From: JSC-12 sp033764965
Lineage (GTDB): Bacteria > Cyanobacteriota > Cyanobacteriia > Leptolyngbyales > Leptolyngbyaceae
DNA: 64,000 nt
Assembly: GCA_033764965.1 (NCBI GenBank)
Contig: JANRIN010000289.1
Coordinates: 62,001 to 126,000, forward strand
Reading direction: 5' to 3'
The position numbers and the translations under genes were made by a program. Below, in pieces: positions 1 through 8,544 of the stretch. Every line of letters begins with the position of its first letter. The stretch's first letter is position 1. Below the pieces are notes generated by a model, which was not told the DNA's origin, made no database searches, and saw only the letters and a list, made by a program, of their open reading frames with translations.

Positions 1-876
1 ATTTTGGAGGAGCGCCGTCTGCGGACAGACAACTCCCCGATCGGGCAAATGGTTGAGGCATTTTTGGATACCGCCTTCAAAGTGCATCCCTATCGCCGTC
101 CGGTGATAGGCTACAACCGGGACATCAGCAACCTGACACGGGACAACGTGCAACAGTTTTTTGATCAGTACTACGTGCCCAATAACCTGACAGTGGCGAT
201 CGTGGGAGATGTCGACCCGGCGGAGGTCAAGCGGCTAGCAAACACTTATTTTGGACGCTATAAAGCTGGACCGAAACCGCCTCAAGTATCTGTGGTAGAA
301 CCCGCCCAAACAGAGACGCGAGAAGTCACCCTGAAGCTCAAATCCCAGCCCTGGTATCTAGAGGGCTATCACACTCCAGCTTTGAATAATCCTGACTCCG
401 TTCTTTACGAGATGATTGGTGACATTTTGAGTAGCGGACGTACCTCCCGCCTCTACAAATCCCTGGTGGAAACGAAACAACTGGCACTCGCCGCTCAAGG
501 ATTCACGGGTTTTCCGGGCGACAAGTTCCCTAACTTAATGCTGTTCTATGCGCTTACGGCTCCGGGGCATACGGTTGAAGAAGTGGGTACGGCACTGCGG
601 ACAGAAATTGAGCGCTTGAAGACGGAACCCGTTGCGGCTGAAGAATTGGAGCGGGTGAAAAACCAGGCACGGGCAGGACTGTTGCGATCGCTCAACTCTA
701 ACATGGGGATGGCACAGGCACTGCTGGAGTACGAAGCGAAAACAGGCACCTGGCGCAACCTGTTCAAACAACTCGATCGTATTGCTGCCGTCACTCCTGC
801 CGATATTCAACGGGCAGCCCAACAAGCGTTTACTGCCCAAAATCGCACGATCGGGCGTATTCTTCCGGTTGAATGA
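1..876 (+). CDS. M16 family zinc peptidase, C-terminal part (5' end outside window)
   Basis: The frame is open from base 1 to a TGA at 874-876, so about 291 residues of a longer protein are present. They correspond to the end of one M16 domain and the following M16_C domain of pitrilysin/insulinase-like peptidases. The segment SSGRTSRLYKSL near residues 143-155 is the typical family stretch before the substrate-binding Arg/Tyr region. The zinc motif HxxEH is not in this part and should lie upstream. The TTG at base 4 is internal and is not a credible start. No signal peptide can be judged. A second, complete M16 protein lies at 23831-26629, so this genome carries at least two. Role inferred: periplasmic or envelope peptide degradation. 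Confidence 0.85.
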   Translation: MLEERRLRTDNSPIGQMVEAFLDTAFKVHPYRRPVIGYNRDISNLTRDNVQQFFDQYYVPNNLTVAIVGDVDPAEVKRLANTYFGRYKAGPKPPQVSVVEPAQTETREVTLKLKSQPWYLEGYHTPALNNPDSVLYEMIGDILSSGRTSRLYKSLVETKQLALAAQGFTGFPGDKFPNLMLFYALTAPGHTVEEVGTALRTEIERLKTEPVAAEELERVKNQARAGLLRSLNSNMGMAQALLEYEAKTGTWRNLFKQLDRIAAVTPADIQRAAQQAFTAQNRTIGRILPVE

Positions 877-943
877 CATCTGAAAATACGCCGATCGCTA
901 AACTAAATCCTGAGAGGTTTACAGAGCCTTTAAGCTTCGAATT

Positions 944-968
944 TTACTTTGTTAATTTAACAAAGTAA
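944..968. repeat. Near-perfect palindrome in AT-rich gap
   Basis: Arms TTACTTTGTTAA (944-955) and TTAACAAAGTAA (957-968) pair completely around one base. It lies in the 313-base gap (877-1189) between the peptidase and the glycosyltransferase, which otherwise shows no gene. There is no run of T after it, so it is not a clear terminator. It could be an operator or a small hairpin. Confidence 0.5.
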
Positions 969-1189
969 GCTCGCACCATTTGCTATTAAGCCTGGTAGAT
1001 ATTAATTAATTATGTTAGTAGTAACTATTCATCAACAGTTTTAGTAGTAGTTTCTACAAATTGCTTATAAAGCAATACAGATCTGGGGGTTTCTACGGAA
1101 GCGCTGAACTAAACTTCATCAGTCAGTTAGCTTTGCTGGTATGGTACATCGGTTTGCCTGACCTCAAACGTTACCCTCTTATTTCGTTT

Positions 1190-2218
1190 ATGAGTATTTT
1201 ATTGTCAATTTGTATCCCCACGTTCAACCGTGCCCAGGAATTAGAACGCCAACTGACCTGGTTGGCAGAGGAAATAAAAGGTTTCGAGGCTCAGTGTGAG
1301 GTAATTGTTTCCGATAATTGCTCTGAAGATGCAACTCCGCAAGTGGTCAAGGAGTGGCATTCCAAACTTGCGAACACTCGATTTAAAACAAATCGAAATC
1401 CTGAAAATATTGGCTGGATGCGAAACTTTCATTACTTAGTCGGAGCGGCTTCTGGGAAGTATATTTGGATTGTGGGAGATGATGATCCCATTGCTCGTGG
1501 AACGCTTGCTTACGTTTTGAAATCTCTCGCAGCCAACCCAGATCTTTCTCTCATTTTTCTTAACTTTTCCGATCGGCATAATCAGACTGGAGAAGTCCAC
1601 AACCAGCACTATCTTCCAACAGACCTGGAAGAGAAACGCAAGGACGGTATTGCTGTTTTTGAAAAATGTCTTGAAAGAGATATTGGTGCTGTTATTTTTA
1701 TCACTTCAACAATTTTTCAAACTCAATATGTTTGCGAGGCACTCGAAAAGTGGCCAACCAGCCTAAATAACTGGGCAGGTTTAGCGTACTGGGCAGGAAA
1801 TTGTGCCATGCACGGCAGCGTTTTAGTGACTAAAGAGAATTTTGTGGAATGTACTTTAGGTGCCAGTAATTGGGGAAAAGCTCCACAGCAATGGTTTTAC
1901 ATAATTTACCGAGATATTCCTAGTGTTTACAAAAAACTTAAGGAACTGGGGTTTTCTCCAAAAGTTTGCAACCGTAAAATTTTGGAACTCACGAGCGAAA
2001 GGTTGCTACCAAATTATGTACTGAGTAATCTCAGATATTTACTTTGGTGCTTCAAATCGTTTCCTAAGCAGGCGATTCCAACCTTCTGCTTATACCTTGG
2101 TCTTTCGGTTCTTGCCTTACTAGAAACTTCTTCTGGGGCAGTGCGTTCCCCTCTGCTGGAGGCATCCTTCACTACAGAACAAAGAATTCCTAACAGTAAA
2201 GGCAAGAAAGTAGTGTAA
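1190..2218 (+). CDS. Family 2 glycosyltransferase
   Basis: A GT-A fold glycosyltransferase of 342 residues. The N-terminus SILLSICIPTFNRAQEL is the nucleotide-binding strand of GT2 enzymes, and VGDDDP at residues 95-100 is the metal-binding DxD region. The C-terminal part (about residues 285-310) has a hydrophobic stretch that may be membrane associated. A longer frame opens at a TTG at 1061, but the ATG at 1190 falls exactly where GT2 proteins begin, so that start is preferred; no clear ribosome site precedes it. The gene is visibly AT-richer than its neighbours and lacks GCGATCGC, which suggests recent acquisition. Donor, acceptor and pathway are unknown; cell-surface polysaccharide or glycan synthesis is the usual role. 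Confidence 0.8.
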   Translation: MSILLSICIPTFNRAQELERQLTWLAEEIKGFEAQCEVIVSDNCSEDATPQVVKEWHSKLANTRFKTNRNPENIGWMRNFHYLVGAASGKYIWIVGDDDPIARGTLAYVLKSLAANPDLSLIFLNFSDRHNQTGEVHNQHYLPTDLEEKRKDGIAVFEKCLERDIGAVIFITSTIFQTQYVCEALEKWPTSLNNWAGLAYWAGNCAMHGSVLVTKENFVECTLGASNWGKAPQQWFYIIYRDIPSVYKKLKELGFSPKVCNRKILELTSERLLPNYVLSNLRYLLWCFKSFPKQAIPTFCLYLGLSVLALLETSSGAVRSPLLEASFTTEQRIPNSKGKKVV

Positions 2219-2322
2219 TGCACCCATGATGGAGATTAATGCTTTTGCATCAGCCCCAATGGGAATTGCGACGTTGAGCATGAAACCTTATCAATCCACG
2301 TTGATTTGGCTCAAATTGGTTC

Positions 2323-3408
2323 CTACTTTCCTATGGAAGAACTGGGAACGATCGTGATTGTTCGCTGCTCATTGCCGCGAATAATGAGCAATGCGATCGC
2401 AACCCCAACCCGATCGCCCGTCAGTTGCTTGTGTAAATCATCAATGCTAGAAATCAGCTTGTCATCAATTCCCACAATTACATCGCCCTCAGCTAATCCA
2501 GACTGTTGGGCTGGACTATTGGGTTCGACAGAAACAACCAGTACCCCGTTTTCAGTGTTCAGGTTGAAGAAGCGCACAATGCGTCGATGCAGGGGCACTG
2601 TTTGTCCAGCTATGCCGATATAACCACGGGTGACTTTGCCCTCTTTGATTAAGCTGGCAGCGACAAACTTCGCTGTATCGATCGAGGTGGCAAAACAAAT
2701 GCCCTGAGCGGGATAGATAACGGCAGTGTTGACTCCAATCACTTCACCCCGAGAATTCACCAGCGGACCGCCAGAATTACCCGGATTCAGGGCGGCATCT
2801 GTTTGAATCACGCTGTCAATCAATCGTCCTGATTTGGCTCGCAGCGATCGCCCCAAAGCACTGACAACCCCAGCGGTAACGGTGTACTGAAAGCCGTAGG
2901 GGTTGCCAATGGCGATCGCTAATTGCCCCACCTTCACGGAGGATGAATCTCCCAAAGCGGCTGGAATTAACTGAGTTTGAGAATGAATTCGCACCACCGC
3001 TAAATCCGTCTCCGGATCATCGCCAACCAGGTCCGCTTGAAAATGCCGTCCATCGGATAGGGTCACTTCAATGCGCGAGGCTCCATGCACAACGTGGCTA
3101 TTCGTCAAGATGTAACCATCTGGTGTGATGATGAACCCGGAACCATTACCGCGAGTCTCCTGCGGTTGTTGAGCATTTCGCATCCGCCGTCGATCGGGTT
3201 GAAATACCTCAATATTCACAACCGATGGACTGACTCGTTCGGCGGCGGCGGTCACGGCTTGGGAGTAAGCATCCAGCAAATCCGCATCGTTCGGCGAAGA
3301 ACCTCCAGAACCAGACGAACGTTCCGGCTGAAAATTCGCATTTGAAACCGGTCGAAGTTGAAGCGCAGAGTGTTGAGGCATAAGATTGATCCCAAATGCA
3401 ATTAGCAT
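2323..3408 (-). CDS. HtrA/DegP-type trypsin-like serine protease with PDZ domain
   Basis: A 361-residue S1C protease. The catalytic triad is visible: His105 in TNSHVVHG, Asp135 in DPETDLAVV and Ser212 in GNSGGPLVN. One PDZ domain follows at about residues 260-350 (GVLVVSVEPNSPAQQSGL). The N-terminus has no obvious signal peptide or membrane helix, unlike the exported HtrA/HhoA/HhoB proteins of cyanobacteria, so it may be cytoplasmic or the start may be misplaced; a second in-frame ATG lies at 3381. It is divergent from the RCK gene at 3496, with about 87 bases between them holding both promoters. Role: protein quality control. Confidence 0.9.
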   Translation of the reverse strand: MLIAFGINLMPQHSALQLRPVSNANFQPERSSGSGGSSPNDADLLDAYSQAVTAAAERVSPSVVNIEVFQPDRRRMRNAQQPQETRGNGSGFIITPDGYILTNSHVVHGASRIEVTLSDGRHFQADLVGDDPETDLAVVRIHSQTQLIPAALGDSSSVKVGQLAIAIGNPYGFQYTVTAGVVSALGRSLRAKSGRLIDSVIQTDAALNPGNSGGPLVNSRGEVIGVNTAVIYPAQGICFATSIDTAKFVAASLIKEGKVTRGYIGIAGQTVPLHRRIVRFFNLNTENGVLVVSVEPNSPAQQSGLAEGDVIVGIDDKLISSIDDLHKQLTGDRVGVAIALLIIRGNEQRTITIVPSSSIGK

Positions 3409-3495
3409 TTTTATAGCGAAAAGTTTTCTGCCTCATGGGGTAAGGAAAACCGTACTCATGGGAGTGAATGTTCATGCTTGAGACGAAGGTTACTT

Positions 3496-4212
3496 ATGTA
3501 TGTAGTCATTGGTGGGGCTGGAATGATGGGGCTGGGACTGGCTCGGCAGTTGTTGAAACTGGGTCATACGGTTGCCATGATTGATCTGGATCCGCTTGCC
3601 TGTCGGTTTGCGCGGGAAAAAATTGGAGTGATGGCATTTGAGGGCAGCGCTGTCAGCACCACTGTCTTGCTAGAGGCGGGTATCAAACAGGCAAACGCTG
3701 TCGTGGGAGCGATGCGGGATGATGCCCTGAACCTGGCGCTAATCACATTATCTAGAAGTTATGGAATTTCGCATCTGGTGGTGCGGATGTGCGATCCAGA
3801 TTTCCTGGAAGCCTATCGGCTTGCAGGAGCCAGCCACATCATCAGCACGATCGACCTGGCAGTGGCAACAATGGCAAACGCGATCGAGTATCCCGAAGTT
3901 GAATCGATGATGCACTTTGAGCAAGGTCAAGTGGAAGTGCTAAAGCTACCCGTTCCGGGAGATTGCTATGTGGCAGGTCGCACCGTTGCCCAGGTTGCCC
4001 AAGACCCACGCTTTCCAACGGGTTCGTTGATCATCGGCTATCAGTGCCATACCTGCGCCAATTTGGAGATTCCCAACGGTAATACTGTGCTGGCAGCAGG
4101 CTCAACGATTTTGGTGGTCACTCGTCCAGAACTTGTCCACCCGATGATTGATTTTCTTGGCATTCATGCTAATCATCTTCCAGCGTTAGAAGTTTCTCAT
4201 CCAAATCTTTAA
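3496..4212 (+). CDS. Stand-alone RCK (TrkA-N/TrkA-C) regulatory protein
   Basis: A 238-residue soluble protein with an N-terminal Rossmann NAD-binding domain (GGAGMMGLG at residues 6-14, acidic residue at the end of the second strand in AMIDLD) and a C-terminal TrkA-C-like domain (about residues 150-230). Such RCK proteins sense nucleotides or ions and gate potassium channels, Trk uptake systems or antiporters. The ATG at 3496 is chosen because GAAGG lies just upstream; an earlier TTG at 3478 has no support. No Trk or Ktr membrane partner is adjacent. The stop lies 44 bases inside the end of the convergent CPA1 antiporter gene, so that antiporter is a candidate partner (inference). Confidence 0.85.
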   Translation: MYVVIGGAGMMGLGLARQLLKLGHTVAMIDLDPLACRFAREKIGVMAFEGSAVSTTVLLEAGIKQANAVVGAMRDDALNLALITLSRSYGISHLVVRMCDPDFLEAYRLAGASHIISTIDLAVATMANAIEYPEVESMMHFEQGQVEVLKLPVPGDCYVAGRTVAQVAQDPRFPTGSLIIGYQCHTCANLEIPNGNTVLAAGSTILVVTRPELVHPMIDFLGIHANHLPALEVSHPNL

Positions 4213-5788
4213 CGTAGGGCTGCACCAGGTCTTCTGGCACAATCCGCTGCCGCAGGGCATTGCTCACAGCCCCCTTTTCTGCCAGCAACAAGCGACGGCG
4301 AATTCCATCTAGCCCACTGCGATCGCTGTTGAGTTGACCCGCCCGATACTGGTTATACAGATCTCGCAGCACCTGCTCCGACTCCGCCACTCGTGCTTGA
4401 TAGGAAGCCCAAAGTTCTGCGTAAACTGCCTTGGGTAAAACGCCGGATTTAAGCAAGTTATCTAGTTCATCCTGGGCAGCTTTCGCCGCAATTAATTGAA
4501 TTTGTAACTGTCCAGCTTGTTCCATTGCATCCGAAACCGGACTAACTTTCAGTCGTTTCACCAGCCAGGGAAGACTTAATCCCTGCCCTACTAAAGAGAA
4601 GAGTACGGCACCAAACACTAATTCAATAATATTGTCTCGTCCCGGCAGAGCTAACGGAATACTCAGCGCCAGTGCCATCGACAGAGAGCCTTTGATGTTG
4701 CCCAAAAACAGAACGTGTTGCCAGCGTAACGGAATGGGGCGATCGAACCAGCGCAACCCACCCAACAGCAAATAGACCGAGAGAATACGTGCCAGTTGGT
4801 ATGCCAGAATCACCAGCAGGATGGAGGGCAGAATTGTCCACAGTTTGAAGGGATTAATCTCAATCCCAATTAGCAGAAAAATAAACGTGTTAACCCCAAA
4901 GCCCGCGTATTCCCAAAAACTCAATAAAGTAATGCGATCGGAGGCAGAGGAACTGCGCGGCAAGCCGAGATTGCCAAAAATTAATCCAGCAATCACCACG
5001 GCTACCGCACCGGATACGCCCAAAAACTGCCCAAACTGGAACGTGCCTAATGCCAGGGCAACGGTCAACAGCAAGCTACTCAACGGATCATTCAGCCGCA
5101 CAAAAATGGGCAAACTCAAATAGCCCAAAATCGCCCCTACCAATCCTCCCCCCAGCGCGACCACAAGCAGTTCCTTAACGCCTTGTACAACGGTGAGAGA
5201 ACCCGTGGCATAAATAACCAGAATCAGGTTGAAAGAAACCAGAGCGGCGGCATCGTTGAATAGGGTTTCGCCTTCCACGATCGTTGTGAGGCGAGAAGGC
5301 ACCCGGATTTCCTTGAATACCGCAATCATGGAAACGGTATCCGTATTTGCCAGAATCACGCCAATTAGCAAAGCGGGAATCCAGTCCAACCCCAGCCCAA
5401 ACTTGACCAGAGCCGCGATGATGGCGGAGGAGACGATCGAGCCAGGACCCGCGAGTAGGGCGATCGGCTTAAAGGTGCTGCGGAGACGGCTAATATCTGT
5501 GTTGATGGATGCCTCAAAAATCAGAATGGGCAGGAAAAGATTGAGCACCAGGGATGGATCTAAACCAATTCGACGCGACCAAATATCTGTAATGGGGAGA
5601 CCTGCCAGCACTAGACCTGTGACGTAGGGGATTCGCAGGCGTTGGGTCACGAGGGCAACCGCTGTGGCAAGCATCAGCAGAATGATCAGAATAATCACCA
5701 GTTCAGGAATGGTTCCTGCCGTTGGCTGCTCCACCCCAGAATCACTGCCCAACGGGGTTTGTTGCGCCAGAATCCATGCCAACTGCAT
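4169..5788 (-). CDS. CPA1-family Na+(K+)/H+ antiporter (NhaP type)
   Basis: A 539-residue membrane protein with about 12 hydrophobic segments from residue 30 to 420 and a hydrophilic, charged C-terminal tail of about 120 residues. The motif EGETLFNDAAAL carries the conserved Asn-Asp pair of CPA1 exchangers, and the preceding ANTDTVSMIAVF segment is also typical. It exchanges monovalent cations for protons at a cell membrane. Its 3' end overlaps the convergent RCK gene by 44 bases. The next gene on the same strand is a CPA2 antiporter, so the two antiporters are side by side, separated by 148 bases holding an inverted repeat. Confidence 0.9.
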   Translation of the reverse strand: MQLAWILAQQTPLGSDSGVEQPTAGTIPELVIILIILLMLATAVALVTQRLRIPYVTGLVLAGLPITDIWSRRIGLDPSLVLNLFLPILIFEASINTDISRLRSTFKPIALLAGPGSIVSSAIIAALVKFGLGLDWIPALLIGVILANTDTVSMIAVFKEIRVPSRLTTIVEGETLFNDAAALVSFNLILVIYATGSLTVVQGVKELLVVALGGGLVGAILGYLSLPIFVRLNDPLSSLLLTVALALGTFQFGQFLGVSGAVAVVIAGLIFGNLGLPRSSSASDRITLLSFWEYAGFGVNTFIFLLIGIEINPFKLWTILPSILLVILAYQLARILSVYLLLGGLRWFDRPIPLRWQHVLFLGNIKGSLSMALALSIPLALPGRDNIIELVFGAVLFSLVGQGLSLPWLVKRLKVSPVSDAMEQAGQLQIQLIAAKAAQDELDNLLKSGVLPKAVYAELWASYQARVAESEQVLRDLYNQYRAGQLNSDRSGLDGIRRRLLLAEKGAVSNALRQRIVPEDLVQPYVKDLDEKLLTLEDD

Positions 5789-5840
5789 CGCTAATCCTCA
5801 ATCACATTGCTTTAGGAGATTTCTAGAAAACAAAATACCT

Positions 5841-5906
5841 GTACGGGCAGGTTTAGCAACAGAGCGATGCTTTAACGCCGAGGACTTTAGCGAAACCTGC
5901 CCCTAC
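5841..5906. repeat. Dispersed inverted repeat between two antiporter genes
   Basis: Arms at 5841-5854 (GTACGGGCAGGTTT) and 5893-5906 (AAACCTGCCCCTAC) pair at most positions, with about 38 bases between. The form resembles the small palindromic repeats scattered between cyanobacterial genes. It is not followed by a T-run on the minus strand. Confidence 0.6.
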
Positions 5907-5936
5907 GCAAGGGCATATTTTCTCTTGGAAATCGCT

Positions 5937-7829
5937 TCATGCCTCTCGGCGCTGGGCGGTTGTATCCCAGGCGCGATCGACATCATGAATCAAATCTTGA
6001 TTGTCTGCCTGAAGTAACTGAGCTAAATCGCTGGCTAGTTGGCGCGATCGTGCCAGTAAAGCGGTTTCGTCTCCCTCTAAGTGCGCCATTTCGTGCAGCA
6101 CCTCTTCATCATGGTGCTTGAAGATGCGAGCGGCTCGATGGGCTTTGTAGGAGCGGTGTCCTAACAACTTCAGCGCTTCAATGCCCATCTCCAACGCCGA
6201 GCCAAAGGTTTCTCGCTGAATCACATCTGCCCCTTCCCGAATTAATTCGTAAGCATGACGACGATCGCTTGCCCGTGCCAGAATTTTCAAGTTCGGGAAG
6301 TGTTTGTGTACCAGTTTGACCATTTCTACGGCTCGTTCCCGATCGTCGATCGCCACCACCAGCAACCTGGCGCGACTTGCCCCCGCCGATCGCAGCAAAT
6401 CCAGCCGAGACGCATCCCCGTAGAACACTTTCCAACCAAAGCGCCGCAGCAAATCAATTTGGGTGGGGCTATGTTCCAGCAGGGTGGCTTTGCAGCCATT
6501 GGCAATGAGCAGCCGTCCCACAATTTGCCCAAACCGACCAAACCCAGCGATGATGACTGAATTCTCCTCATCAATCTCATCCGCTTCCCGCTCCGGCTCT
6601 GTTACCGCAAACCGGGGTTGCACAAACTGCTCATTCACAATCATCAGCAGAGGAGTCAGAACCATTGAGAGCGCGACTGCTGCCACCAGCGGTTCTGCTA
6701 CGCCACTGGTCAAGATTTGATTTTGAGTGGCAAAGGAAAAGAGCACAAACGCAAACTCACCCCCCTGCGCCAGCGCAAACGCAAACAGCAAACTTTGGCT
6801 CAACTCCATGCGAAAGAATCGACCCAATCCGAACAACACCAGGAACTTGATGACGACTAATCCAAGCACTAACCCCAGAATCAACAGGGGTTGCTGCACC
6901 AGCAAATTAAAGTTGATGCTGGCTCCCACGGAGATGAAAAACAGCCCCAGCAGCAAGCCCTTGAACGGGTCAATGTCGCTTTCCAATTCATGCCGATACT
7001 CATTGTCTGCCAGCACCACTCCCGCCACAAAGGTTCCCAAGGCGGGGGATAGCCCCACCTTTTGCATCGCCAGCGCGATCCCAATCACTAACAGCAGCGC
7101 TGTGGCGGTAAAAATTTCCCGCAGTCGGGTGGTGGCAATGATGCGAAAGACGGGACGCATCAAAAATCGTCCGACAACGATGATGCCTCCCACCGTTCCT
7201 ATCACCAGCAGTGCTTGTTGCCAACCAGGGAGAGCAGCACTTGGATCGGCGGCTTTGTCTGCGGCAACAAACACCACATCACTGGCGACGAATGCCGCTG
7301 CACTACCTTTCGTTGCCAGTAAAGGGAGCAACGCCAGAATGGGAATCACGGCAATGTCCTGAAACAGCAGCACAGAGAACGAAGCCTGTCCTGCCTCGCT
7401 TTTCATCAGTCCCTTTTCGTTCAGGGTTTGCAGCACGATCGCCGTTGAGGACATTGCCAAAATCAACCCAACTGCCAAAGCGGTTTGCCACGCCACGCTA
7501 AAGAGTAACCCCAAACCCAGCGTCACCAGCGCTGTTACGCCCACCTGTAAGCCACCTAAGCCTAGAATCGGCAGTCGCAAACGCCACAGGAGAGCAGGTT
7601 GCAGTTCTAAACCCACCAAAAACAGCATCATCACCACGCCAAATTCGGCAAAGTGCATGACATCTTCGCCTTCTTGCCCGACTAAACGCAGCCCAAAGGG
7701 ACCGATGATCACCCCAGCAATCAGGTAGCCCAGCACCGACCCTAACCCCAGACGATTCGAGATCGGAACGGCGAGAACGGCAGCAAGTAGATAAATAAAC
7801 GCCTGGAAGAAAAACCCTTCGTTATACAT
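5937..7829 (-). CDS. CPA2-family cation:proton antiporter with RCK domain (KefB/KefC type)
   Basis: A 630-residue protein. Residues 1-400 form about 12 membrane segments of the CPA2 Na+/H+ exchanger fold (start MYNEGFFFQAFIYLLAA). Residues about 420-550 are a cytoplasmic TrkA-N/RCK domain with the NAD-binding loop IIAGFGRFGQIVG. The rest is a charged tail. In Kef systems such proteins export potassium in response to glutathione adducts; the ligand here is unknown. The gene start overlaps the end of the KefF-like gene by eight bases, so the two are almost certainly co-translated and form a Kef-like channel with its flavoprotein partner. Confidence 0.9.
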   Translation of the reverse strand: MYNEGFFFQAFIYLLAAVLAVPISNRLGLGSVLGYLIAGVIIGPFGLRLVGQEGEDVMHFAEFGVVMMLFLVGLELQPALLWRLRLPILGLGGLQVGVTALVTLGLGLLFSVAWQTALAVGLILAMSSTAIVLQTLNEKGLMKSEAGQASFSVLLFQDIAVIPILALLPLLATKGSAAAFVASDVVFVAADKAADPSAALPGWQQALLVIGTVGGIIVVGRFLMRPVFRIIATTRLREIFTATALLLVIGIALAMQKVGLSPALGTFVAGVVLADNEYRHELESDIDPFKGLLLGLFFISVGASINFNLLVQQPLLILGLVLGLVVIKFLVLFGLGRFFRMELSQSLLFAFALAQGGEFAFVLFSFATQNQILTSGVAEPLVAAVALSMVLTPLLMIVNEQFVQPRFAVTEPEREADEIDEENSVIIAGFGRFGQIVGRLLIANGCKATLLEHSPTQIDLLRRFGWKVFYGDASRLDLLRSAGASRARLLVVAIDDRERAVEMVKLVHKHFPNLKILARASDRRHAYELIREGADVIQRETFGSALEMGIEALKLLGHRSYKAHRAARIFKHHDEEVLHEMAHLEGDETALLARSRQLASDLAQLLQADNQDLIHDVDRAWDTTAQRREA

Positions 7830-8457
7830 TTTGAGTCACCTCAGGTCGCCGAATGGTCTGGTTTAGATCCTGGTTCAAGCATTTGCACTGGCGCAGAAAA
7901 TCCCAATTCACGGCATCATCCCGCAGAGCCACGATCGCCGATCGATAATCATCACCATGCTGGGTGATCTGACGCTGCTCTCGTAAGCGGTGAGTGCCAT
8001 ACACCACAAAGGGCGGCAAATATTCCATCCCACAGAGACGAGCTGTTTGCTCAAAGGGCACCAACAATTCGCGAATACTAAAGCGGTTAGTTCCCTCCCG
8101 GCAATACGCCTTTTCAGTTCCTCCGGTGGTAATCGCAGACAGAAACTTTTTGCCTGCTAGAGCCGCTTCTGGATGTCCGTAGGCAAAATCGTATTCCAGC
8201 ACCAGGTCTTGCCATTCCTTCAAAATTGCCGGACTACTGTACCAATAGAACGGATGCTGAAACACAATGATGTCGTGGGATGTCAACAGGTTTTGCTCAT
8301 ACTTCACATCAATGTGGAAATCGGGATACGCCTCGTACAAGTCATGCACTGTAACGGCATCTAAATCTTTCACTGCCTGAAGTAAATGGCGATTAATCCG
8401 CGACTTCTCCAGGGCAGGGTGAGCAAAGAGGATGAGAATACGGTTGAGGTGACTCAT
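7822..8457 (-). CDS. KefF/MdaB-like NAD(P)H oxidoreductase, ancillary subunit of the CPA2 antiporter
   Basis: A 211-residue flavodoxin-like quinone reductase. ILILFAHPALEKSRINRHL at the N-terminus is the FMN phosphate-binding region, and FQHPFYWYSSPAILKEW is the family signature before the active site. KefF proteins bind and activate KefC in enterobacteria, and this gene lies directly upstream of a KefC-like gene with an eight-base overlap, so the same role is inferred. The ATG at 8457 matches where homologues begin; a GTG at 8493 would add 12 residues without family support. Confidence 0.85.
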   Translation of the reverse strand: MSHLNRILILFAHPALEKSRINRHLLQAVKDLDAVTVHDLYEAYPDFHIDVKYEQNLLTSHDIIVFQHPFYWYSSPAILKEWQDLVLEYDFAYGHPEAALAGKKFLSAITTGGTEKAYCREGTNRFSIRELLVPFEQTARLCGMEYLPPFVVYGTHRLREQRQITQHGDDYRSAIVALRDDAVNWDFLRQCKCLNQDLNQTIRRPEVTQNV

Positions 8458-8544
8458 AAGGTTGCATTCGCGACATCCAGGACAATTGACCACTGACTCA
8501 TGACAGCCAGGTTAGCGTTTATTTCTGTCCACTTACCTTACTAT

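Noticed and set aside
6727..7362. A 211-residue plus-strand frame inside the CPA2 antiporter
   Set aside because: Composition rich in Thr, Asn and Ser mirrors a hydrophobic membrane protein on the other strand.
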